Counted from the stretch's first letter, positions 1 to 7,047 are shown. The stretch: 7,485 nucleotides of DNA from Candidatus Zhuqueibacterota bacterium (GCA_022706175.1 JAKJDB010000109.1:1-7485); one strand, 5' to 3'. Numbers and translations are program-made. Notes: generated by a model from the letters alone, not told the origin.

Positions 1-323
1 AGGCGGGTGGACAGGGCGATGGATTGGTAGCGGTCGTACATATCCGCCCAGCCTTTGGCGGAATTTTCCGCCGGCGCTGAACCGCCGCCGCTGAGCACAG
101 AGCCAAGATAAAACGCGGCGATATCGGACTCTTGCGTAAGGCTGATGCGGTCCGGCTGAGTCATCTGGCCGATCTTTTCCTCCAGGGTCATGCGGCTGAG
201 AAGATCCTCGACGCGCAGGGACACCGGCGCTTTATGGTCGAGGTAAGGCTGGGAAAAACAAGGTCCATTCCACATAATTGCGCTCACGATCATGAACGCG
301 CCGAGCCGAGTGCGAGTGAGCAT
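1..323 (-). CDS. GH3 family beta-glucosidase / glucan exohydrolase, N-terminal part (runs off left edge)
   Basis: This is the first 107 codons of a secreted glycoside hydrolase family 3 enzyme; the rest lies beyond the left edge. After a signal peptide (residues 1-25, basic MLTRTR then a hydrophobic stretch), the protein shows the typical GH3 opening: RVEDLLSRMTLEEKIGQMTQ, then a segment ending GSVLSGGGSAP, then a WADMYDRYQ helix leading to ALSTR. This order is characteristic of the plant ExoI-like / bacterial 1,3-1,4-beta-glucan exohydrolase clade, which removes glucose from the non-reducing ends of beta-glucans or cello-oligosaccharides. The nucleophile Asp and the acid/base residue lie further downstream and cannot be checked. 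The ATG at 323 is chosen because an in-frame stop lies 18 bases upstream and the signal peptide begins there; the Shine-Dalgarno site is weak. A promoter candidate lies about 60 bases upstream. Family assignment is strong; exact substrate is inferred. Confidence 0.93.
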   Translation of the reverse strand, partial: MLTRTRLGAFMIVSAIMWNGPCFSQPYLDHKAPVSLRVEDLLSRMTLEEKIGQMTQPDRISLTQESDIAAFYLGSVLSGGGSAPAENSAKGWADMYDRYQSIALSTR

Positions 324-380
324 AAGGAACCATCCGAATCAAGTTAGAATGCTGCATAGAAAAAAGTTGGATTTGCAATT

Positions 381-409
381 ATCATACGCTTATTTGGAAA
401 AAAAGACAA
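381..409 (-). promoter_or_regulatory. sigma70-like promoter candidate for the GH3 gene
   Basis: Read on the minus strand there is TTGTCT (404-409), a 17-base spacer and TATGAT (381-386). These match the -35 and -10 consensus at 4 of 6 and 5 of 6 positions with ideal spacing. Transcription would begin near 374, giving a leader of about 50 bases before the ATG at 323. The A/T-rich surroundings fit a promoter. No transcript data are available, so this is a pattern match only. Confidence 0.45.
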
Positions 410-438
410 GCGGAAAATGGGGGGCAACAGGAAAGCGC

Positions 439-453
439 CCAGGTAAAACCTGG
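439..453 (-). terminator. weak hairpin downstream of the putative glycoside hydrolase gene
   Basis: A perfect 6-base inverted repeat, CCAGGT-AAA-ACCTGG, lies about 75 bases past the stop of the 528-2237 gene. It is not followed by a clear U run on the minus strand (GCGCTTTCC follows), so it is at best a weak terminator or an RNA 3'-end stabiliser. Apart from this and the GH3 promoter candidate, nothing else was recognised in the 324-527 gap. Confidence 0.3.
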
Positions 454-527
454 TAATACGGTAAAAGGGCCGGTTGTCCACATGCGCAGACCCTGTATTC
501 TTTTCTTCTACCCAGAGTCAGCAGATC

Positions 528-2237
528 CTATTTCAGTTCGAAATACGGCGGTAAAACCGTCAATCCCTTCAGACTGGTGCGAAACTGCTTGCGATAATTA
601 AAGAGACGGATGAAATCCGCTTTTTCCTCTTTCGTCATTTCGGAAAAACCCCGGTCATCCCCCCAGCCGTTGGTAATAACCACGGGGGTGCGATACGCAT
701 AGACTCCGAATACGGTATATTTGAAATGCGTCAGTGCCTGCCAGTTACAGGACCATATCATATTGCGATAATTGGGAAAAAGGCCGTAGGACCAGTAAGA
801 GGGCAGGCTTCCCGAGTCCTGGTAGCATCCATCGGCCAGCAGGGCATAGGGAGGAACCTGACCCGTCGCGTTGGTGCCGTCGCTGATGTCATCGGAGGTA
901 AAGAAGGCCCTGCCCGGAGCCATGGTGTGCAATATCGAAGCGATCTCTTTGATAAGCCGCATGTGAGCCCGGTCGAGGTAGCCCGGGCGTTCACGGGTGC
1001 CCAGCATGCCCGCCTGGATGTAAAACGTTTCATCCCATACAAATCCCGAAACTTCAGGAGCGAATTCAGCGAACAAAGCGCGTGCATAGTTTTTATAAAA
1101 ACCGGCGACCTCCGGGCAGGCCGGGTTCCTCTTATACGGGCCGCCGATCACATCAGGACCGTTCCATCCTCCTTCTTCGAGTATCTGCGCAGGGTTCAAG
1201 CCGGGCAGTCCTTTGCTCGAAAGCAACCCGTCGGCAAAATACATCAGAACGACAAAGCCTTTATCCCGGGCGTAGGTGATGCGGTGATGAATGTCTGCGA
1301 GGCTCAGCTCCATGCCCCGAATGCGGTTGATCCAGGTTTCATCCAGTCTACCGGTCTGCTCATTGTAGCAGTACCTGCCGACAATGTCGTACCATCCATG
1401 AAGGCAGAGCGCCACTTTGTGCCGGTCGGACTCTGAAATCCACTTGACCAGAGTGTCAATATCCGCATACCACCCTCTTCCCTGGTCGCTCATGTAATCG
1501 TATCCGATCATGGCAATATCTTTGATCCACTCCGGTCCTGGCGGAACCTCCTTCAGGATGGTCTGATAGTACCTGCTCATTCCGCTGTCCATATCCGGAA
1601 CATGGCCGGTTTCGATGATGGTCCGCTTTTCAACAGCATCTTCAAAGCCGACTTCTTTTGGGTAGGTCCAGCGCACAGCGCCGCAGTCGAACTGGGCGGA
1701 AAAGAACGGATCGGTCATCACGGCTGATTTCACATCGGCCCTTTCCAGCAGCACCAACGGAAGCGCAAGATCATATTCATGTTTTTCAGGCCGTCCGGCG
1801 CACCGGTAGCCGGCCATGCTGCCGTCGGTAAAATCCGTCCTGCTGCCGATCAAACCGTTCTTCAGCGGAAAGGTGGCCCGATCACACTGCTCAAGCAATC
1901 CGACGGGGAAAAAGACGGTCAGGTCTTCGGTCATTCTGCGGGATGAGGATAGCTCCACATCGTGCTGTAATACGGGACCTTCAACGACATGGTACACTTT
2001 TGAAACCACTCTGATTTTAAGCGCGGGCAACTCGACGGCCTCATACTTCTCTATTCGCTCGTTAGCCGGCAAATCCAGATTGCTGAACTTTTGCACCAGG
2101 GTTAAAAACCTGTCGCCATACTTGATCTGCGGGATTCTGCCCCCCTGCTTCTCTGCCAATTGTGCGTAAAAGTTCTGTGTCCGGCCTGAAGCGGCTGAAA
2201 AGATCATTAAAAAGAAAAAAAGCTGCCTTGTTCTCAT
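528..2237 (-). CDS. secreted putative glycoside hydrolase, TIM-barrel type, family unassigned
   Basis: A 569-residue exported protein that I read as a glycoside hydrolase but cannot place in a numbered family. A signal peptide covers about residues 1-18 (MRTRQ, then FFFLMIF, then SAASG). Residues about 25-190 look like a beta-rich N-terminal domain, as in GH31/GH36-type enzymes. From about 235 the pattern is alternating strands and helices of an (alpha/beta)8 barrel: IAMIGYDY (241-248), KVALCLHGWYD (274-284), GFVVLMYFADG (327-337), SGFVWDETF (397-405), AFFTSDD (444-450), ALLADG (465-470) and TPVVITNGWGDD (517-528). Acidic residues at strand ends (D402/E403, D449/D450, D469) are candidate catalytic residues. 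The ATG is supported by AGGTGAT seven bases upstream. A promoter candidate lies at 2385-2413. Stop is TAG. The neighbouring GH3 gene supports a glycan-degrading role. It could instead be a catalytically inactive barrel; substrate unknown. Confidence 0.88.
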   Translation of the reverse strand: MRTRQLFFFLMIFSAASGRTQNFYAQLAEKQGGRIPQIKYGDRFLTLVQKFSNLDLPANERIEKYEAVELPALKIRVVSKVYHVVEGPVLQHDVELSSSRRMTEDLTVFFPVGLLEQCDRATFPLKNGLIGSRTDFTDGSMAGYRCAGRPEKHEYDLALPLVLLERADVKSAVMTDPFFSAQFDCGAVRWTYPKEVGFEDAVEKRTIIETGHVPDMDSGMSRYYQTILKEVPPGPEWIKDIAMIGYDYMSDQGRGWYADIDTLVKWISESDRHKVALCLHGWYDIVGRYCYNEQTGRLDETWINRIRGMELSLADIHHRITYARDKGFVVLMYFADGLLSSKGLPGLNPAQILEEGGWNGPDVIGGPYKRNPACPEVAGFYKNYARALFAEFAPEVSGFVWDETFYIQAGMLGTRERPGYLDRAHMRLIKEIASILHTMAPGRAFFTSDDISDGTNATGQVPPYALLADGCYQDSGSLPSYWSYGLFPNYRNMIWSCNWQALTHFKYTVFGVYAYRTPVVITNGWGDDRGFSEMTKEEKADFIRLFNYRKQFRTSLKGLTVLPPYFELK

Positions 2238-2384
2238 AAATGAATCACCTAAAATTTTTCAATGAAAACGATTTTTCTTGGCTGGGAGAAGAAAAGAGAA
2301 CTGCTGAAAGTCTCCGGCTTTCGGAGCGCCATCGTTATTCTGTATTTCGCTGTCCCCATGGAAATAGCACGTTCTCTTGGCGGC

Positions 2385-2413
2385 AATATAGCCAGGCGCG
2401 TGGTGAAAAACAA
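2385..2413 (-). promoter_or_regulatory. sigma70-like promoter candidate for the TIM-barrel hydrolase gene
   Basis: On the minus strand TTGTTT (2408-2413) is followed by a 17-base spacer and TATATT (2385-2390). The -10 matches 5 of 6 consensus positions; the -35 matches only its TTG. Transcription would start near 2378, leaving a leader of about 140 bases before the ATG at 2237. The strong hairpin at 2441-2469 lies just upstream of the -35. Confidence 0.35.
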
Positions 2414-2440
2414 TCGAATTTCAACAAAATGCAATGCATC

Positions 2441-2469
2441 ATCGCCCGGGGGATGATTCCCCGGGCGAT
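2441..2469. other. perfect 11-bp GC-rich inverted repeat between two genes
   Basis: The arms ATCGCCCGGGG (2441-2451) and CCCCGGGCGAT (2459-2469) are exact reverse complements around a 7-base centre, GATGATT. As RNA it would be a very stable stem-loop on either strand, but neither side carries a U run, so it is not a classical terminator. It sits 25 bases downstream of the TPR gene's own terminator and about 28 bases upstream of the -35 candidate for the hydrolase gene. Plausible readings are a second, rho-assisted insulator of transcription from the TPR gene or a dyad for a DNA-binding regulator. The sequence shows only the symmetry. Confidence 0.6.
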
Positions 2470-2493
2470 TTGAGGTCTCGATGACCAGTACGT

Positions 2494-2559
2494 AAAAAAC
2501 AGACAGCCGTCTCCCGCCCGGCCGAGGGGTGCGGCATAATCAATCGAGCGACGGCTGTC
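2494..2559 (-). terminator. rho-independent terminator of the DUF4440-TPR gene
   Basis: On the minus strand GACAGCCGTC (2550-2559) pairs perfectly over 10 bases with GACGGCTGTC (2502-2511), and the stem is followed after two bases by six Ts (2494-2499). The 38-base loop is long but contains further short GC pairing (for example CCGC with GCGG), so the real structure may be branched. It begins about 30 bases past the TGA of the TPR gene, the expected place for its terminator. Confidence 0.62.
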
Positions 2560-2588
2560 CGCGCGGTTGCTTGGTACGTTTTCCTTGT

Positions 2589-4436
2589 TCACTCCTTCAG
2601 CTTTGCAAGCTCCTGATGCACGCGATTCCATACGAGCGCCTGGTTGAAAGAGAACTCATTCCAGTTCTTCACTTTGTTAAAATAGTCCCTTGTCGCCTGT
2701 TTGTCGCCCTTGGACAGCGCCGCCTGGCCCATCATAAAAAAAGCGAAAGGACCTGGCGGCACCGTAGAGAGCCCGGCGATCACTGCATCATAATTTTTTT
2801 CCGTCATATCGATGTACGCCTGGGCCCAAACCAGACCATTTTTTTCACTGGGATTGTTGCGGCGCTCGACCAGCTGTTTATATAAGGCAGCGCGGGCCTT
2901 GAGCGGCTCCAGCTGGTTGCTCTGTGCATAGGTATAACAATAACCCATGTGAAGCGTAGTGCGAAGGGACTCTTTCTCCTTGTCCGTAAGGCTGACTTTG
3001 TCGAGCGTCGCTTCGGCCTCCTTCAGCCGGTTCAGGCCGGCGGATGGCTTGCCAAAGGCGGTTTGCGCAAAACCGTCCAATAAAATAGAGTTGATCATAG
3101 TGCCGGGCTGTTTCTCTTTTTTCGCCATCGCGCGCCGTTGGGCAAAAACTTTCCGGGCTGCGCTCAGGTTGCCCTCATAGAGGTATGATGTGGCCGTATA
3201 AAACAAAGCAGCCAATTTGTCATTGATCCAATTGCTCTTGTCATAATAAAGCTGATAATACTCTCTCGCTTTGGCATAGTCCCCCTTGAATTGATAACTA
3301 GTTCCGATGCCGGCAATGCCCCAAAGATATTGATCAGAAAGTTCCAGCGCCTTCTGGCATTGGACGATGGAGTCGTCATAGCGCCCCATTTTTAAGAGCA
3401 GGTACCCGTAAGTGGCATAGGGATCGGACCGGCCGGGACGAAGGCGAATGTACTCTTTGAGCGCTTTTTCCGCTGCCGACAAATTGCCCAGCCGAATGTT
3501 CGGGTGAGCCAGGGCTTCGTAGGCAGGCGCAAACTCCTTGTCGATCACTATGGCTTTTTCATAACAGCTGATGGCGGTCTTATAATCACTGATATCATAG
3601 AAATAGCCTCCGAGAGACCACCAACTGCGTTTATCCTCAGGATACAGGGCTACAAGCTGATCGACGCATTTCTTCTGCGCAGGCTGGTCATTATCGAAAT
3701 AAGCCTGAATGAGCTGGATGTAGAGTTGTTCCCCCAGAGAGGCCTTGCCGCTGTGTGCGTTGGCGTTGGCCTTGTCAAGATTGGCATGAGAGATTTGATA
3801 TCCTCCGCCGCACTGGGAGCGATAGCAGTAGGCAAGAGCAAAGTTGCTGTCCACAGAGACAGCCTGTTCAAACAGCGGGGCGGCGGCCGTGTATTCATAG
3901 TCTTCCATTTTTTCGCGGCCCTGGAGAAACAGCTCTCTGGCCTTGCTGGAAAAAGTGCTGATGGGCATCTCTTTCTCAGCCGGCGCATTCTGGCCTGCGA
4001 GGCACTGCCAACGGCCGCTGCGGTTGATCCAGACATCCTGGAAGCGCAGAACATTACTGTACTCCTTGCCGGCTTCGATGCCTTTGTCGATCGCCATGCC
4101 GTAGAGGACCGCGGTGTCCCCATGGCGCTGCGCCTTGGGTTCCAGGATGGTGAAGGAATGAAGCGTAAAGTTCTTTTCCTTGACTCGTTCCATGATTCTC
4201 GCTTTGGTCCAGACACGCCCATCGCTGCCCACGCCCATATATTCGTCGGCAAGAATGGACACCAGCGGAGCAGCGTCATGTTTGATAAAGGCCTCGGTCC
4301 ACTGGTCCTCGAGCGCCAGCAACTCTTTGGTGAGTGGGGTGAGATCTGCGGCGACGGATGGCGCTTGCATCCCGACGGCCATCGCAAAAGCAAAAATCAG
4401 AAAAAACTGCACCCCACACCTGTCATGCTTTTTCAT
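2589..4436 (-). CDS. secreted DUF4440 (SnoaL/NTF2-like) - tetratricopeptide repeat protein
   Basis: A 615-residue exported protein with two parts. A signal peptide runs to about residue 30 (MKKHDR, then FFLIFAFAMAVG, with cleavage near SVAA-D). Residues about 35-150 match DUF4440 of the NTF2/SnoaL fold: LLALEDQWTEAF, then ADEYMGVGSDGRVW, then GDTAVLYG, then RFQDVWINRSGRWQ. From about 164 to the end the protein is helical TPR or TPR-like repeats; the clearest units are at about 164-203, 270-303, 304-337, 338-371 and 372-405 (for example DYKTAISCYEKAIVID). TPRs normally mediate protein contacts; DUF4440 domains may bind small ligands, and no catalytic residue can be claimed. It is probably a periplasmic scaffold or ligand-responsive adaptor, which is inference. 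The start is supported by a G-rich Shine-Dalgarno (GGGGG, six-base spacer), which may be masked by a hairpin. It has its own terminator and a long upstream region. Function unknown. Confidence 0.92.
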   Translation of the reverse strand: MKKHDRCGVQFFLIFAFAMAVGMQAPSVAADLTPLTKELLALEDQWTEAFIKHDAAPLVSILADEYMGVGSDGRVWTKARIMERVKEKNFTLHSFTILEPKAQRHGDTAVLYGMAIDKGIEAGKEYSNVLRFQDVWINRSGRWQCLAGQNAPAEKEMPISTFSSKARELFLQGREKMEDYEYTAAAPLFEQAVSVDSNFALAYCYRSQCGGGYQISHANLDKANANAHSGKASLGEQLYIQLIQAYFDNDQPAQKKCVDQLVALYPEDKRSWWSLGGYFYDISDYKTAISCYEKAIVIDKEFAPAYEALAHPNIRLGNLSAAEKALKEYIRLRPGRSDPYATYGYLLLKMGRYDDSIVQCQKALELSDQYLWGIAGIGTSYQFKGDYAKAREYYQLYYDKSNWINDKLAALFYTATSYLYEGNLSAARKVFAQRRAMAKKEKQPGTMINSILLDGFAQTAFGKPSAGLNRLKEAEATLDKVSLTDKEKESLRTTLHMGYCYTYAQSNQLEPLKARAALYKQLVERRNNPSEKNGLVWAQAYIDMTEKNYDAVIAGLSTVPPGPFAFFMMGQAALSKGDKQATRDYFNKVKNWNEFSFNQALVWNRVHQELAKLKE

Positions 4437-4442
4437 CTTGTG

Positions 4443-4456
4443 CCCCCTTTCGGGAA
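4443..4456 (-). promoter_or_regulatory. GNRA-loop hairpin covering the Shine-Dalgarno of the TPR gene
   Basis: In the mRNA, UUCCC (4452-4456) can pair with GGGGG (4443-4447) across a GAAA tetraloop, giving three GC pairs and two G-U pairs. The GGGGG arm is the apparent ribosome binding site, six bases before the ATG at 4436. The structure could lower translation or respond to another RNA or protein. It is small and only moderately stable. Confidence 0.35.
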
Positions 4457-4546
4457 AGATGAACGTTAAAAGACTTGGCCGGTCATTCGCCCGGCGTGGA
4501 TTGGACTGCTTGGTGATGATTGTACCGAGGCGATGTGGTTTGTGTT

Positions 4547-4570
4547 TTCGCTGAAAGGGATTCGCTGAAA
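4547..4570. repeat. direct repeat TTCGCTGAAA, 14-base period
   Basis: TTCGCTGAAA occurs at 4547-4556 and again at 4561-4570, separated by GGGA. It lies about 110 bases upstream of the TPR gene start. The spacing is neither one nor two helical turns, so a regulator site is possible but not indicated; a local duplication is as likely. Confidence 0.4.
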
Positions 4571-4814
4571 AAAAATGGAACGCTGCTCGTTCTTACACTA
4601 GGGCGTATTTTTGAAGAAACGGCATCCTGAGGAAGTGAGCGACCTTCTGAGCATGGTCGCATGGGAAAGGAGGGTCAAGCGCTCAGCAAAGCAAGACAGG
4701 TCCGCGGCGGCATAAAAAGAAAAAAGGCACAATGCATTTGTCCAGCGAACAAATTCATCATGCCTTCGCATACTGTGTATGGCAATCCTATCAGATCAAA
4801 TGGAGCCTACCATG

Positions 4815-4843
4815 AGTATATATTAAATCAGTGAATTTTGCAA
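4815..4843 (-). promoter_or_regulatory. sigma70-like promoter candidate upstream of the TPR gene
   Basis: On the minus strand TTGCAA (4838-4843), a 17-base spacer and TATACT (4815-4820) match the -35 and -10 consensus at 4 of 6 and 5 of 6 positions. It lies in the most A/T-rich part of the gap. Transcription from here would begin near 4808 and give a leader of about 370 bases for the TPR gene, long enough to hold regulatory RNA structure. Confidence 0.45.
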
Positions 4844-4923
4844 GAGAATATTTTACTAATTTTGTTCACCCATTTTATTTAACTAATTGAAAAACAATCC
4901 TTGCCAAAGGCGGCGGTCCCGCT

Positions 4924-7047
4924 CTACTCGATAAAGGTGATGACCGGGTCCCAAAAAATTTTACCGCTGTCGCGACTCACCGCGGCTTGAGCGATAAAGC
5001 GGATCGCGTCGCCTTTCTCCACCAAAATCGTCAGATCATGAGCAGCCGGCGTATCGGCGTTGACCAGCCGGGAGCGCCAGATCTCCTGCCGGTTGTGCAA
5101 CAGGCTGATCTCGCTTGCAGCGCCGGGCGCAGATCCGGTTTGTGCCGCGCCCTCGATGCGTATTTTACCCTGGCGCGGTGAAATCCAGGTCCGGGCTGTC
5201 GCACAAAGGCCGGACGCCTGCCAGTCAGCGCCAATCCGGCAGGTTGCCTCCTCTCCCCATACATTAAGAAAAATCCGTTTCTCCTGTTTTCTGCCGCCGG
5301 CGTCGAGTTCGGTCACTGCAGCGAAATCGTGAAAAAGTAAGTCCGTCGCTTGCCCGTCGTTCCATTGCTGATAAAACCAGTGGTTCTTTCCCATCACACT
5401 GCTGAATCCGGCTGAAGCGCGATAGCTCTCGGCTGCATGCTCGAACGCCATATGGCGGATGACCGCACCGCTGGCGCGGAGATTCCGCTCCGCGCGGACG
5501 ACGATCTTGATCGTATGCTGTTTTTTCGCATCCAGGCCTTTGCGGATGAAGGCGAACTGGAGCGGAAGAGGCTCTTGATAATAACAATCCACCGTCTCCT
5601 CCAGCCGGCCATCGATAAAGACGTCCGCCTGGCCGCCGTCTTTATCGGCGATCGCCCGCCAATAGATCTCGGTCCCGTGAAACGAAAACTCGACGCTGCT
5701 GCCGGCTGTGCTGCTGCAGCGGAGTTGTTTTTGATAGCTGTCGGGATTCTGTTCTGCGCTCCATTCGCCGCTGTAGCGGTGCTCAGAACCGGCGCACCCG
5801 GTGATCCGGGTTCGCCGGTTGACCAGCGGATCGCCGGATTCCGGCAATGGCTCGAAACTGTAAGAACCGTAGGGCGGGAAATCCGCAACCGCTGTCTCGC
5901 CCGGCGCGAATTCGACATCCACCGCCCGCGACGGCAGGTCGTACAGCCAGTAATTGTAGATGCGCAGCGTGCGGCCGCAGACGAAAGGATCGATCGCGGC
6001 GCCGTCGGTCACGGTGATGCCCATTTTGTGGTTTTTTGGATCATCGAACAGTTTGGCTTTCGGCGACCATTGCTGTTTGGACAGATCGTCACAAGTCGAA
6101 ATATAGATCGAGCCGTCCGCCAGTCCGGATTCAGTAAACCGCTTATCGTTGGCGCCCAGACAAAGACCGATGCGCAGATACTTTTTCAAATAGTCGCTGT
6201 AGATGATCCGGCCGTAGATACCGAACGTATCCATCATCACTCGACTCGCTTTGCCGCCGAGCCCGGGTTCTTTCCATTCGCCGTTGCAGTATTTGAACCA
6301 TTTGCCCGGCGCCATTTTGTCGCTGATCGCACAGCGCGCCGCTTCGTTGTACCAGAGATAATAGTTCATTCTGCCGTTTTTCGGCGCATAGGCGTTGCTG
6401 GAAAAAATGTAAAAATATCCTCCACGGACATCCACGTACAGATCGATATCCCCTGGTCCGGCTTCAAAAAAAGCGCCCGAGTATTTCAGCCAATCCCCTT
6501 CTTCCGGCAGATGGCTGGTGACGATGTCGCCCACCAGCCGCCAGGTTTCGCCTTTGTCGCTGCTTACCGCCAGACGAGTTTTTTTTCTGCTCCAGCCGGC
6601 CGGCGGACTGATGCCGCGGTCGTATTCACAGTGAAGCGGGGCGTACAGCATTCCACTACTGTCATCGTACCACATGCCGCCCAAGAAATGGGTCGAAATG
6701 CCGCTGCGGTCGACATGGATAACTCCGTCGGACTGGCGAACCGTCTGCTCGAAATTCGCGCCCTTGAATCGGGCGACTTTGACCGTGGTTCCGTACTGGT
6801 TGCCGAGATTGAACAAGACCCAAACCTCGCCGTCGATGACCACACTTCCGATCGGCGAATCGATGCCCCAGCCCACGGCAAAATTCGGAGTGCTGTTATA
6901 AAGATTAGGGGCAGGAGGGGACACATAGACCGGCAGCTGGTCCATGCGCTCGGTTGCGGTAAAAGTGAACGGCAAGTTTTTTTCCCGCGAAACAGGCGTG
7001 CACGAAATGCCCAATACCACCAATAGGAACAAAACAGTTTTTAACAT
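4924..7047 (-). CDS. putative lipoprotein: beta-propeller (sialidase/GH43-like) with two C-terminal beta-sandwich domains
   Basis: A 707-residue envelope protein probably involved in glycan recognition or cleavage. Residues 1-16 (MLKTVLFLLVVLGISC) look like a lipoprotein signal with C16 as lipidation site, though G at -3 is not ideal. Residues about 55-395 read as a beta-propeller: one clear Asp-box (SSDKGETW, 162-169), a blade-like DGSIYIS...DDLSKQQW segment (311-327) and a late TVTDGAAIDP strand (345-354). Residues about 420-520 match a galactose-binding-like module (SVEFSFHGTEIYW, then DGGQADVFIDG, then HTIKIVV). Residues about 545-707 form a further beta-sandwich (FSSVMGKNHWFYQQW to GKIFWDPVIT) resembling C-terminal domains of secreted carbohydrate-active proteins. 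The full frame extends to 7080, but the ATG at 7047 is preferred: AGGAG precedes it by eight to nine bases and the signal sequence begins there. Enzymatic activity is unproven; it could be purely binding. Confidence 0.9.
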   Translation of the reverse strand: MLKTVLFLLVVLGISCTPVSREKNLPFTFTATERMDQLPVYVSPPAPNLYNSTPNFAVGWGIDSPIGSVVIDGEVWVLFNLGNQYGTTVKVARFKGANFEQTVRQSDGVIHVDRSGISTHFLGGMWYDDSSGMLYAPLHCEYDRGISPPAGWSRKKTRLAVSSDKGETWRLVGDIVTSHLPEEGDWLKYSGAFFEAGPGDIDLYVDVRGGYFYIFSSNAYAPKNGRMNYYLWYNEAARCAISDKMAPGKWFKYCNGEWKEPGLGGKASRVMMDTFGIYGRIIYSDYLKKYLRIGLCLGANDKRFTESGLADGSIYISTCDDLSKQQWSPKAKLFDDPKNHKMGITVTDGAAIDPFVCGRTLRIYNYWLYDLPSRAVDVEFAPGETAVADFPPYGSYSFEPLPESGDPLVNRRTRITGCAGSEHRYSGEWSAEQNPDSYQKQLRCSSTAGSSVEFSFHGTEIYWRAIADKDGGQADVFIDGRLEETVDCYYQEPLPLQFAFIRKGLDAKKQHTIKIVVRAERNLRASGAVIRHMAFEHAAESYRASAGFSSVMGKNHWFYQQWNDGQATDLLFHDFAAVTELDAGGRKQEKRIFLNVWGEEATCRIGADWQASGLCATARTWISPRQGKIRIEGAAQTGSAPGAASEISLLHNRQEIWRSRLVNADTPAAHDLTILVEKGDAIRFIAQAAVSRDSGKIFWDPVITFIE

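Larger units (their letters stand above)
4437..4923. other. 487-base intergenic region, no gene seen
   Basis: This gap separates the propeller gene stop from the TPR gene start. The right-hand part (about 4790-4910) is strikingly A/T-rich and carries a promoter candidate at 4815-4843. The middle has several short inverted repeats: CATAC-TGT-GTATG near 4770, ATTTGT/ACAAAT near 4736-4755, and GCGACC/GGTCGC at 4639-4660. The left part holds a 14-base-period direct repeat and the ribosome-binding-site hairpin. Just past the propeller stop there is only a 4-bp stem (CCTT-TGGC-AAGG) followed by ATTGTTTTT, a poor terminator. No tRNA, known riboswitch or convincing small ORF was recognised. Confidence 0.6.

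Noticed and set aside
132..347. 71-codon plus-strand frame near the left edge
   Set aside because: It lies opposite the clear GH3 N-terminus on the minus strand.
726..1436. 236-codon plus-strand frame opposite the TIM-barrel hydrolase
   Set aside because: Antisense shadow of a gene with a signal peptide and good Shine-Dalgarno; no recognisable domain.
2240..2473. 77-codon plus-strand and 61-codon minus-strand frames in the gap upstream of the hydrolase gene
   Set aside because: Neither has a ribosome binding site or recognisable composition, and they overlap promoter and hairpin signals.
2335..2631. 98-codon minus-strand frame across the intergenic region
   Set aside because: It starts inside the 3' end of the TPR gene and reads through both its terminator and the 11-bp hairpin; no domain is recognisable.
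3504..4469. 321-codon plus-strand frame opposite the TPR gene
   Set aside because: The minus strand encodes clear DUF4440 and TPR motifs; the antisense translation shows none and no ribosome binding site.
4675..4761. 28-residue minus-strand ORF with a hydrophobic centre (MMNLFAGQMHC...)
   Set aside because: The GAAGG before it is too close to the ATG, and so short a frame is expected by chance. It could be a leader peptide, but nothing supports that.
5437..7026. Very long open frame on the plus strand (529 codons) opposite the lipoprotein gene
   Set aside because: It is a shadow: the minus-strand protein has a signal sequence, Shine-Dalgarno and recognisable domains, whereas the plus-strand translation is rich in Arg/Asp/Val without recognisable motifs.
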